From the NCBI GenBank assembly GCA_002412705.1, contig DHVO01000104.1, positions 1 to 11,093 on the forward strand: a stretch of DNA of 11,093 bases, written 5' to 3'. Each line of letters starts with the position of its first letter. Position 1 is the first letter of the stretch. Positions 5,503-11,093 of this stretch are shown piece by piece. A model generated the notes under the pieces. The model did no database searches, was not told where the DNA came from, and saw nothing but the letters and a program-made list of their open reading frames with translations. The DNA is from Bacteroidales bacterium UBA5206 (GTDB taxonomy: Bacteria > Bacteroidota > Bacteroidia > Bacteroidales > Tenuifilaceae). The position numbers were made by a program, and so were the translations under genes.

Positions 5503-5987
5503 CGCTTTTTAGTGTAGTTAACAAAGGTGTAGTGAAGCTCGTCGGATTCGGCGGGCTTTCCTTTTTGTGTGCTCTCAACCTCCCAGTCCATTAGTTCAAG
5601 TTCAGGGAAGAATGTATCGGCTGGGAAGCTGCCATGAACACGCGTTAAGTAAATCCTATCGGTCAAGGGAAGGGCTTGCTTGTATATTTCGCCACCTCCA
5701 ATAATAAAAACCTCCTGCTCATTACGAGCAATAACAAGAGCCTCGTCTAACGAGCATACAACAATGCACCCTTCGGGTTTAAAATTTGGGTTGCGGCTTA
5801 TTACAATATTGGTTCTGTTAGGTAGAGGTTTGCCTATACTCTCGAATGTTTTGCGCCCCATAATAATGTGGTGACCGCTGGTTAGGCTCTTAAAGCGCTT
5901 CAGATCTTCTGATATATGCCAAAGCAACTGGTTGTTAAGGCCAATAGCATTGTTGTCGGCAACTGCAACTATAATAGAGATAGTCAT
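5499..5987 (-). CDS. folA: Dihydrofolate reductase
   Basis: The 162-residue product is an NADPH-dependent reductase converting dihydrofolate to tetrahydrofolate in the cytoplasm. Hallmarks seen: the N-terminal strand MTISIIVAVADNNAIG, LLWHISEDLKRFK with Asp28 at the position of the catalytic acid (Asp27 in E. coli), MGRKTFES (43-50), PNRTNIVISRN (56-66) and the cofactor loop FIIGGGEIY (94-102), and HYTF near the end. The length of about 160 is typical. It is the last gene of a leftward group with thyA and a small membrane protein. The gap to the upstream membrane-protein gene is only 17 bp, so co-transcription is likely. It regenerates the folate oxidised by ThyA. Its TAA (5499-5501) overlaps the clpX stop codon tail to tail. 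Confidence 0.96.
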   Translation of the reverse strand: MTISIIVAVADNNAIGLNNQLLWHISEDLKRFKSLTSGHHIIMGRKTFESIGKPLPNRTNIVISRNPNFKPEGCIVVCSLDEALVIARNEQEVFIIGGGEIYKQALPLTDRIYLTRVHGSFPADTFFPELELMDWEVESTQKGKPAESDELHYTFVNYTKKR

Positions 5988-6004
5988 TTATTTATAGGTT
6001 TATT

Positions 6005-6229
6005 CTAGTGGTTAAACGTTTTGTTTTGCATGAACTCTCTTTTGCGTCTGGGTTCAATGTTGCTCCTAAAAACCATGTAGAATATTGGTCCCATTACTAG
6101 AATAAGAATTAGCTCCAGTAGCTGGTTGCTAAAGTATGGTCGTTTTCTCCAGTTTTTGAATAGTAATGCCCAGCTCCAAAGCCAAGCGCAAACAAATATA
6201 GAAGCAACTATTATTGCGTAGGTTTTCAT
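6005..6229 (-). CDS. Small two-helix membrane protein, possible PLDc_N-like
   Basis: A 74-residue protein with two hydrophobic segments, about residues 4-24 (YAIIVASIFVCAWLWSWALL) and 37-54, the latter containing LILVMGPIFYMVFR. A basic loop (KNWRKR, 25-30) lies between them and a basic tail (EPRRKREF) follows. The pattern of a second helix with G-P-I-x-Y followed by an Arg-rich end resembles the PLDc_N domain found alone or at the N-terminus of cardiolipin synthases; this is a visual impression only. The catalytic HKD motif is absent, so no enzymatic activity is expected. It sits between thyA (53 bp upstream) and folA (17 bp downstream) in the same direction, which makes it part of that transcript. 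A functional link to folate metabolism is not evident. Confidence 0.75.
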   Translation of the reverse strand: MKTYAIIVASIFVCAWLWSWALLFKNWRKRPYFSNQLLELILILVMGPIFYMVFRSNIEPRRKREFMQNKTFNH

Positions 6230-6282
6230 ACTAAAGGTTTTAGGGGCTATTTTCTGTTTTTATCTTGTGCAACAGCGTTATG

Positions 6283-7077
6283 TTAAATTGCTATTGCCCC
6301 TTTTATGTGGGGATGAGGGTTGTAATCCTGAAGCGAAAAATCCTCATACTTGAAATCGAATATAGATTTTACCTCAGGGTTAATGACCATTTTGGGTAGC
6401 GATCTTGGTTCGCGGGATAGCTGCAGCTTAACTTGTTCTATATGATTTAGGTAGATGTGTGTGTCGCCTAGTGTATGAATAAATTCGCCTGGTTGTAGTC
6501 CAGTTACCTGTGCTACCATCATAGTTAACAGCGCGTAGCTTGCAATATTGAATGGGACGCCTAAAAAAACATCGGCGCTTCGTTGGTAAAGCTGGCACGA
6601 GAGCTTTCCGTTGGCAACGTAAAACTGGAAAAGCACGTGGCATGGGGGTAGCGCCATTTGATCTATTTGACCTACATTCCAAGCACATACAAGGTGCCTA
6701 CGAGAATTAGGGTTGTTCTTTATGGAATCGATAATTTGGGAAATCTGGTCGATGTGATCGCCACTTGCTGTGGGCCAGCTACGCCACTGGTACCCATAAA
6801 TTGGACCCAACTCTCCATTTTCGTTGGCCCACTCGTCCCAAATGGTTACTCCATTGTTGTTTAGACTTTTTACATTGGTTTCGCCCTTTAGAAACCATAG
6901 CAGTTCATAAATTATCGACTTAAGGTGTAGCTTTTTTGTGGTAAGTAAGGGGAATCCTTCCGAAAGGTCAAAGCGCATTTGGTGCCCAAAAACACTAATG
7001 GTTCCAGTTCCGGTTCTGTCAGTTTTTTCTACACCAGTGCTTGTAATATGCTCGAGTAAATCAAGGTATTGCTTCAT
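6283..7077 (-). CDS. thyA: Thymidylate synthase
   Basis: The 264-residue enzyme methylates dUMP to dTMP using 5,10-methylene-THF, which is oxidised to DHF. It has the same length as E. coli ThyA and the key residues fall at the same numbers: Arg21 in DRTGTGT, the SRRH phosphate-binding pair Arg126/Arg127, the catalytic nucleophile Cys146 in LPPCHVLFQFY, Asp169 in RSADVFLGVPF with Asn177, and HTLGDTHIY further on. It is the first gene of a leftward group leading to folA, which recycles its DHF product. The ATG at 7075-7077 is preceded by a leader of about 25 nt from a recognisable promoter carrying an inverted repeat. Confidence 0.98.
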   Translation of the reverse strand: MKQYLDLLEHITSTGVEKTDRTGTGTISVFGHQMRFDLSEGFPLLTTKKLHLKSIIYELLWFLKGETNVKSLNNNGVTIWDEWANENGELGPIYGYQWRSWPTASGDHIDQISQIIDSIKNNPNSRRHLVCAWNVGQIDQMALPPCHVLFQFYVANGKLSCQLYQRSADVFLGVPFNIASYALLTMMVAQVTGLQPGEFIHTLGDTHIYLNHIEQVKLQLSREPRSLPKMVINPEVKSIFDFKYEDFSLQDYNPHPHIKGAIAI

Positions 7078-7095
7078 TCCGATAAATCTTTATAG

Positions 7096-7114
7096 TTGGG
7101 TAAAAGTAACCCAA
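7096..7114. promoter_or_regulatory. Inverted repeat over the thyA -7 box (possible operator)
   Basis: TTGGGT (7096-7101), 7 bp, then ACCCAA (7109-7114): a perfect 6-bp dyad that brackets the -7 box. A protein bound here would block initiation. In RNA the dyad could form a hairpin at the 5' end of the transcript. The function is inferred from position only. Confidence 0.4.
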
Positions 7115-7132
7115 AAAAACAATTTTATCAAA
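7101..7132 (-). promoter_or_regulatory. thyA-folA promoter
   Basis: Read on the minus strand: TTTG (7129-7132), a 20-bp spacer and TACTTTTA (7101-7108), a one-mismatch fit to TAnnTTTG. The spacing is the same as in the tig promoter. The predicted leader to the thyA start is about 20-25 nt. Confidence 0.6.
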
Positions 7133-7141
7133 GCGATACTC

Positions 7142-7156
7142 CTATTAGCCTAATAG
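7142..7156. promoter_or_regulatory. 15-bp palindrome upstream of the thyA -33 element
   Basis: CTATTAG, one central base and CTAATAG form a perfect 7-bp dyad, 9 bp before the -33 TTTG of the thyA promoter and just after the stop codon of the upstream Gate-domain gene. With a one-base centre it cannot fold as a 7-bp hairpin, so a DNA-binding site is more natural than a terminator. Confidence 0.4.
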
Positions 7157-7165
7157 CTAACGTTG

Positions 7166-8140
7166 CTATTTGCCCATTAAAGCAAACCTCCGTCCCCAAA
7201 CAGCAGCAATGGCAATAAAAAGACGAGGAATCAGCATCCACCAAATGGATACACCAATAGCAGCAAACAGTAGGAGATCCTCCAAGTTGGAGTGAGAAAT
7301 GGCTATGTGGAAGTTCAACAAATCAGCATCGGTGCGCGATAGTTTGCCCGCTTCAACCTCCTCAACCATTACTGCAGAACCATAGGCTAGTCCAAGAGTG
7401 TTGGCAACTATCCACAGGAACGACGTTGATTCTGGAAGTCCCATTACCTTTAGTAGGGGCTTGAATATGGTGGATAGTATCTGTATTATTCCAAACTCCT
7501 TAAGGATTCGCTGCAGAATCATAAGAAGCGTTACTAAAGTGATGATTTTGAGGCAAAGGTACAATGCCGATAATCCCCAGGATACGAGCACATCGGTTAG
7601 GGGGGCGCCATGCATTATGGCTTTACTACCTAGGCCTGCACCTAGGTCGAGCGGTAGGAGTAGGTTAAGCACGGCTGCAGAAACAATGGCCATACCTAGC
7701 CTAAGAGCAACAATGTGCCATGCCTTGGAACCCGTGCGCTTTTGTACAGCCGTTTCAACAATTAGGTTGTGCGCAATTAGGCACATAACGGCAAGTATGG
7801 TTATTTCCCTCATGTTTAACGGTAGAGAGGCAATAACTGCAATGGCCGAGTAGATGTTTAGGAAAACACCTGTGAGGAAAACTAAAGCCGCTTCCCCTCT
7901 TAGCCCTATTATACCAAAAGCAGGCGAGAGCCATTCCGATACAACGTTAAGCACACCAAAGTGCTGGAGTAGCGTAACTACTAGCGATATAGGTATGGTT
8001 ATTTTAAGAAGCCAAATAGCTGTTTTTGTTGCAGGTGCAATGGAATCCTTAATGCAGGTTCCAATTCGTTGAAGCACTAGTGCCGTTTTACCCGCGGCGA
8101 AACCTGCTCCATTGCTCTTTTGCTTTTTTGCTTGGCTCAT
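7166..8140 (-). CDS. Nucleoside-recognition (Gate) domain membrane protein, SpmA/SpmB-like
   Basis: A 324-residue polytopic membrane protein. The start is placed at the ATG at 8138-8140 because AAGG lies 5 bases before it; the frame stays open to a GTG at 8203 with no such site. Hydrophobic segments lie at about 41-59, 83-106, 111-128, 143-163, 187-210, 239-258 and 288-316. The protein looks like two related halves. Each has the family feature of a membrane segment followed by a His-Asn/Ser-x-Glu cluster: HNLIVETAVQKRTG (124-137) in the first and HSNLEDLLLF (283-292) in the second. This is the pattern of nucleoside-recognition/Gate domain proteins such as spore maturation proteins A and B. 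In non-sporulating Bacteroidota the substrate is unknown; nucleoside or another small-molecule transport is only suggested by the domain name. It lies 88 bp upstream of thyA, which has its own promoter. Confidence 0.82.
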   Translation of the reverse strand: MSQAKKQKSNGAGFAAGKTALVLQRIGTCIKDSIAPATKTAIWLLKITIPISLVVTLLQHFGVLNVVSEWLSPAFGIIGLRGEAALVFLTGVFLNIYSAIAVIASLPLNMREITILAVMCLIAHNLIVETAVQKRTGSKAWHIVALRLGMAIVSAAVLNLLLPLDLGAGLGSKAIMHGAPLTDVLVSWGLSALYLCLKIITLVTLLMILQRILKEFGIIQILSTIFKPLLKVMGLPESTSFLWIVANTLGLAYGSAVMVEEVEAGKLSRTDADLLNFHIAISHSNLEDLLLFAAIGVSIWWMLIPRLFIAIAAVWGRRFALMGK

Positions 8141-8217
8141 ACTTACCTTGAGAATAATATGTGTGACTATGATTGTTGTATTGGTTTTAAGCTTAACCAG
8201 CACAATAAAGTTGCTGG

Positions 8218-8225
8218 CAAATGTA
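8218..8225 (-). promoter_or_regulatory. Possible -7 box of the Gate-domain gene
   Basis: On the minus strand the sequence reads TACATTTG, an exact TAnnTTTG match, 77 bp upstream of the chosen start at 8140. No TTG was found at the -33 distance. The box lies upstream of the alternative GTG start as well. Confidence 0.4.
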
Positions 8226-8587
8226 GCAAATCGTTAGTATCAATGTGTTTGGGGTGGAATGTTTTCTGGCACATCTAATTACTTATACAACTCGGTTTTC
8301 GTCCACTTAGGGGTATCAAGGTGTGGCGAGTGCATTGCTAAAAAAGATAAGGGCTTTAATATGACTTTGCATTTCCATCACCACGTGCTTGGGGAATAAT
8401 GCTGCTTCTATCTAGTTTTTTGGCACAGTGCTATAATGTGCGTTAATTAGATATGTTGCTTAACATGTTTTGACTGTTACTCTCTGAAAATCTTGTACTA
8501 CAGTTTTTTGTGATGTTGTAAAAAATGTTTTAGCTATTGGTAGCTACAGAAATATTTGTATAGACTTTCGTGGCTGGCTTAAACTTT

Positions 8588-8595
8588 TATTTTTG
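8588..8595 (+). promoter_or_regulatory. Possible -7 box of the P-loop gene
   Basis: TATTTTTG fits TAnnTTTG and lies 50 bp before the start codon at 8646. The -33 position holds TTTC (8566-8569, spacer about 18-19), a partial match. Confidence 0.45.
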
Positions 8596-8645
8596 TCTAG
8601 CCTTTTAACTAATAAATTATAACCAATTAACCCTATTCTTGATTT

Positions 8646-9983
8646 ATGAAACGTAACGTAGTAATTATTGGAGCTGCCGGAAGAGATTTCCACAACTTCA
8701 ACACATTCTTCCGCGACAAAGAGGAGTATAATGTAGTAGCGTTTACAGCAGCCCAGATTCCTGATATTGATGGAAGAAAGTATCCTGCCGAACTTGCTGG
8801 TAAGCTGTACCCATCGGGTATTCCAATTGTAGCCGAGGAGGAACTTCCTGCCCTTATAAAGGATAAAAACGTTCACGACTGTGTGTTTGCCTATAGCGAT
8901 GTTCGTTATGCTCATGTAATGCGTCTTAGCTCTATAGTAAATGCCGCTGGAGCTAACTTTATGCTAATTGGTCCTAATGAGACCATGGTTAAAAGTACAA
9001 AGCCTGTTATCGCTGTTGTTGCTACTCGTACCGGTTGCGGAAAATCCCAAACTTCTCGTAAGGTGGTTGAGTACCTAATGGCTCAAGGCTTAAAGGTAGT
9101 TGCTGTGCGCCACCCAATGCCCTATGGCGATTTAGTTGCTCAAAAGGTTCAGCGTTTTGCCACTGTTGAGGATTTAAAGAAGCACAAGTGTACTGTAGAG
9201 GAGATGGAAGAGTACGAGCCACACGTAGTTCGCGGTAACGTTATTTATGCTGGCGTTGACTATGAGGCTATTCTTCGCGAAGCAGAAAAGGATCCTAGCG
9301 GATGCGATGTAATTCTTTGGGATGGTGGTAACAACGACTTTGCGTTCTACAAACCCGATTTAACAATAACCGTTGCTGACCCTCACCGCGCAGGAAATGA
9401 GGTTAGCTACTACCCTGGTGAGGTTAACCTTCGCTTGGCCGACGTTGTGGTTATTAATAAAATGGACTCCGCATCTCCAGAGGGTATTCAAATTGTTCGC
9501 GACAATATTCGTGCATGTAACCCAAAGGCGATTGTTGTTGATGGTGCATCTCCCATTAAGGTTGATAAGCCAGAACTTATTAATGGTAAGCGTTGCTTAA
9601 TTGTTGAGGATGGTCCAACTCTTACTCATGGCGAGATGAAGATTGGCGCTGGTACCATTGCTGCTCGTAAGTTTGGTGCATCTCATGAAATTGATGCCCG
9701 TCCTTATCTTGTTGGTAAACTTAAGGAGACCTACGCAATTTATCCAAATATTGGAAACATTCTGCCTGCTATGGGTTACGGTGAGCAGCAGCTAAAGGAC
9801 CTTGAGGCCACTATCAATAACACCGATTGCGATACCGTTATTATTGGTACTCCAATAGATCTTAACCGTATTATCAACATAAAGAAACCTACCACTCGTG
9901 TTTACTACGATTTGGCGGAGATTGGATTACCCGATCTTAAGGGTGTTCTTGAGAAGTTTGTTGCCGATCACAAGCTTAAATAA
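8646..9983 (+). CDS. Cyclic 2,3-diphosphoglycerate synthetase family P-loop protein
   Basis: A 445-residue cytoplasmic protein. The N-terminus is Rossmann-like (VVIIGAAGRDFHNFN, 5-19). A P-loop follows at 126-134 (ATRTGCGKS). The segment DVILWDGGNNDFAF (221-234) resembles a Walker B/switch region, and NKMD (271-274) is the guanine-recognition motif expected of a GTPase. This layout and length fit the family of archaeal cyclic 2,3-diphosphoglycerate synthetase (cpgS), whose bacterial members are usually labelled GTPase and have no settled role. The archaeal enzyme makes cyclic 2,3-bisphosphoglycerate from 2,3-bisphosphoglycerate with ATP; whether this bacterial protein does so cannot be told. 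The NKMD motif favours GTP. The ATG at 8646 starts directly before the Rossmann strand. The gene is monocistronic, closed by a strong terminator, and uses the same GTT/GCT/CGT/GGT-rich codons as tig, suggesting high expression. Confidence 0.85.
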   Translation: MKRNVVIIGAAGRDFHNFNTFFRDKEEYNVVAFTAAQIPDIDGRKYPAELAGKLYPSGIPIVAEEELPALIKDKNVHDCVFAYSDVRYAHVMRLSSIVNAAGANFMLIGPNETMVKSTKPVIAVVATRTGCGKSQTSRKVVEYLMAQGLKVVAVRHPMPYGDLVAQKVQRFATVEDLKKHKCTVEEMEEYEPHVVRGNVIYAGVDYEAILREAEKDPSGCDVILWDGGNNDFAFYKPDLTITVADPHRAGNEVSYYPGEVNLRLADVVVINKMDSASPEGIQIVRDNIRACNPKAIVVDGASPIKVDKPELINGKRCLIVEDGPTLTHGEMKIGAGTIAARKFGASHEIDARPYLVGKLKETYAIYPNIGNILPAMGYGEQQLKDLEATINNTDCDTVIIGTPIDLNRIINIKKPTTRVYYDLAEIGLPDLKGVLEKFVADHKLK

Positions 9984-10009
9984 CCAACGTTTAGTTTTCC
10001 CAAACCTAA

Positions 10010-10039
10010 GGGGTAGCCATTTGCCGGCTACCCTTTTTT
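10010..10039 (+). terminator. Intrinsic terminator of the P-loop gene
   Basis: GGGTAGCC (10011-10018), loop ATTTGCC and GGCTACCC (10026-10033) form a perfect 8-bp stem followed by TTTTTT. Flanking A-T and G-T pairs can extend it. It lies 26 bp after the stop. On the other strand no T-tract follows, so it probably acts one way only. Confidence 0.9.
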
Positions 10040-10051
10040 GTTTTTTGTTGG

Positions 10052-10669
10052 CTACAACACAAAGTTAATTACCGATAGGTAAAGAAAGAAGCGCGGAATG
10101 CGGGCAAGCCCCCAGAATAGGAACGCCTTAAAGGAGAACTTTGCAGCACCTGTTACCATACAGGCAGCCGAGTAGGGAATTGGGAATAACGCTGCAACAA
10201 GAATTAGCAGTCCGCCCCATTGGGTTATACGTTTGTGGAAATTGGGATAGCGTTCCGTTAAAATGGTTTTCATTTTACCATGCGAGGCAATGTACCTTCC
10301 TATAAAGTAGGATGCTATACCACCTATGTACGATAGCACTGCAAGTAGTAATACCATTAGCTTTGGGTTAGATAGCGTTTGCGCCCAAAGTATGAATAAG
10401 TCGGGAGGGATTAGCCCAAGTAGCGACTCCGAGGTGAGGAAGACAGCTATAACTGCAAAGGGACTAGCGCCTGTAAGAGATTGGGTAATCAGCATTTCAA
10501 TATCACCAAAATGCTGCTGTATAAACATTAGCGCTGCCACTAGAAGCCCAATTACGGCAACTAGTTTAATAAAGCTTTTGGTGAGAAACGTGTAAAAACC
10601 GGTACGACGAAGATGGATATTCAAAAGTCGGTACGACTTTAACGAATTAATGGTGTTTCTGGTGTTCAT
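10052..10669 (-). CDS. DedA/VTT-domain membrane protein
   Basis: A 205-residue inner-membrane protein. The start at 10667-10669 is supported by AAAGGA 5 bases upstream. Hydrophobic segments lie at about 34-51, 69-95, 103-123, 152-172 and 180-204. DedA/VTT hallmarks are visible: Glu81 with GLIPPD (85-90), the GG-x3-Y-x2-GR motif (Gly116, Gly117, Tyr121, Gly124, Arg125), the FPIPYSAA segment (162-169), Gly174, and ARIPRFF (189-195) near the C-terminus. Family members act in membrane homeostasis, and some (UptA and PopT types) flip undecaprenyl-phosphate or phosphatidylethanolamine; which lipid this one handles cannot be said. It is the short, YqaA-like form. It converges on the P-loop gene and stands alone. 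Codons 10-16 contain a 7-bp perfect inverted repeat (10624-10640), which could fold near the 5' end of the mRNA. Confidence 0.84.
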   Translation of the reverse strand: MNTRNTINSLKSYRLLNIHLRRTGFYTFLTKSFIKLVAVIGLLVAALMFIQQHFGDIEMLITQSLTGASPFAVIAVFLTSESLLGLIPPDLFILWAQTLSNPKLMVLLLAVLSYIGGIASYFIGRYIASHGKMKTILTERYPNFHKRITQWGGLLILVAALFPIPYSAACMVTGAAKFSFKAFLFWGLARIPRFFLYLSVINFVL

Positions 10670-10705
10670 CTAGTCCTTTAAGTGTATTGATGCATTTTGC
10701 CTTTG

Positions 10706-10734
10706 CAAAACTATCTGTTATACATTAGAAACAA
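10706..10734 (-). promoter_or_regulatory. Promoter of the DedA/VTT-like gene
   Basis: On the minus strand: TTG (10732-10734), an 18-bp spacer and TAGTTTTG (10706-10713), an exact match to TAnnTTTG. It lies 36 bp before the start codon. The spacer is one base shorter than usual. Confidence 0.55.
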
Positions 10735-10910
10735 TGGTTTTGTTTGCGGTTTAGTCAAAATGGTTTTGTTAAAAAGTTTAAACGAGTGTTAAAGTCGGCG
10801 CAATTTGGGCTGCGTAGCCTTTGTTGTGAACTTAAGTTTAGCTAAGGCCATGCACTTCACTTTTTATTCTGGCTTTTGATAGGGGATAACCCTAGTTGAA
10901 TTAGAATTAG

Positions 10911-10918
10911 TAATTTTG
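10911..10918 (+). promoter_or_regulatory. Possible -7 box of the right-edge gene
   Basis: TAATTTTG fits TAnnTTTG, 91 bp upstream of the start at 11010. No TTG is correctly spaced. The inverted repeat TAGGG-GATAA-CCCTA (10880-10894) lies over the expected -33 region and could be an operator. Confidence 0.35.
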
Positions 10919-11009
10919 TGCTCCCTTTAGCTTATTATGCGACGAAGTTTTGGCTCGCACTTTGCTATATGGAGTAGGAATTGGCTGAATCGATAATAAT
11001 ACTAATAAA

Positions 11010-11093
11010 ATGAGGTCTGTAATATCTTTTTGCTTGTTGTTTTTTGTGGTAGATGTGGCGTTTGGTCAACAAGTGGTACCCGATACCACTGTG
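11010..11093 (+). CDS. Partial CDS, N-terminus of a secreted protein
   Basis: The ATG at 11010 opens a frame of 28 codons that continues past the right edge. The encoded start has the three parts of a Sec signal peptide: a basic residue (Arg2), a hydrophobic core (about residues 4-17, VISFCLLFFVVDVA) and a likely signal peptidase I site after AFG (17-19), giving a mature protein starting QQVVPDTT. No lipobox is formed, since the only Cys is inside the hydrophobic core. Such starts, with QQ or QE after the cleavage site, are common in Bacteroidota periplasmic and outer-membrane proteins. Upstream is an A-rich leader (AATAATACTAATAAA), normal for the phylum. Nothing more can be said about function. 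Confidence 0.7.
   Translation, partial: MRSVISFCLLFFVVDVAFGQQVVPDTTV

Larger units (their letters stand above)
8141..8645. other. Long divergent intergenic region
   Basis: This 505-bp region separates two divergently transcribed genes. It holds a possible -7 box for each direction (8218-8225 minus, 8588-8595 plus) and a small inverted repeat TAGCTA-TTGG-TAGCTA (8531-8546). It also has a 46-codon plus-strand frame from the ATG at 8259 to the TAA at 8397-8399. That frame encodes a Cys- and His-rich string (RCGEC, HFHHH), but it lacks a convincing ribosome binding site spacing and any recognised family. No RNA gene could be identified. The length leaves room for a small RNA or regulatory sites. 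Confidence 0.5.
10670..11009. other. Divergent intergenic region before the right-edge gene
   Basis: This 340-bp AT-rich stretch carries no convincing reading frame. It holds the leftward promoter of the DedA-like gene and a rightward -7 candidate (10911-10918). It also contains a small dyad GGCT-GCGT-AGCC (about 10809-10820) without a T-tract, and a dyad TAGGG-GATAA-CCCTA (10880-10894). Confidence 0.5.

Noticed and set aside
7398..7853. Plus-strand open frame of 151 codons
   Set aside because: It lies entirely antisense inside the Gate-domain gene, has a composition reflecting the opposite strand and resembles no protein I recognise.
8141..8203. Extension of the Gate-domain protein to a GTG start at 8203
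   Set aside because: The ATG at 8140 has an AAGG ribosome binding site at proper distance; the GTG has none, and the added residues show no family-like features.
8544..8915. Minus-strand open frame of 123 codons
   Set aside because: It overlaps the start of the P-loop protein in antisense and has no sensible ribosome binding site or motif.
10624..10640. Perfect 7-bp hairpin AAAGTCG-GTA-CGACTTT as an operator or terminator
   Set aside because: It lies within the coding sequence of the DedA-like gene, and no T-tract or nearby promoter supports a regulatory role; noted only as possible mRNA structure.

Overview
The window looks like chromosomal DNA of a member of the Bacteroidota, most likely order Bacteroidales. 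Four observations support this. Promoters fit the Bacteroidota primary-sigma -7 element TAnnTTTG rather than TATAAT, while ribosome binding sites are mostly weak and A-rich. The gene set tig / clpP / clpX with a ClpP that has a long N-terminal extension, and the small GG-leader peptides, are typical of that phylum. The DNA is AT-rich. Genus and species cannot be read from the sequence.

Left part (1-1210), all on the minus strand. This holds the start of a gene that runs off the left edge (anti-sigma-like N-terminus), preceded by three tandem 55-codon genes for near-identical peptides. Each peptide has a hydrophilic/leucine-patterned leader ending in LKGG, a short Ser/Gly-rich variable stretch and an invariant 13-residue tail (EIIEKDPPIYIKE). 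They look like precursors of a ribosomally made, modified peptide (RiPP) of the 'GG-Bacteroidales' kind. None of the maturation or export genes is inside the window. This is the most novel-looking part.

Middle part (1330-5502), plus strand: the protein-quality-control block. Trigger factor (tig), ClpP protease and ClpX unfoldase lie in order, but they are not one tight operon. tig, clpP and an intervening small ferredoxin-like gene each end in a clear intrinsic terminator, and each gene has its own TAnnTTTG-type promoter. tig and clpP share the same 12-nt promoter core (TACTTTTGCGCT). The ferredoxin-like protein between clpP and clpX has an atypical cysteine layout.

Next (5499-8140), minus strand: a folate/thymidylate group, thyA - small two-helix membrane protein - folA, transcribed leftward from a recognisable promoter that carries two inverted repeats. 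ThyA makes dTMP and turns methylene-THF into DHF, and FolA reduces the DHF back to THF, so the pair forms a functional cycle. folA meets clpX tail to tail with a 4-bp overlap. Upstream of thyA is a membrane protein with two nucleoside-recognition/Gate-like halves (SpmA/SpmB-like).

Right part (8141-11093): a 505-bp intergenic region, then a plus-strand P-loop protein of the cyclic 2,3-diphosphoglycerate synthetase family with a strong terminator. A convergent minus-strand DedA/VTT-like membrane protein follows, then a 340-bp intergenic region, and finally the first 28 codons of a secreted protein that runs off the right edge. No rRNA, tRNA, CRISPR array or insertion sequence was seen.
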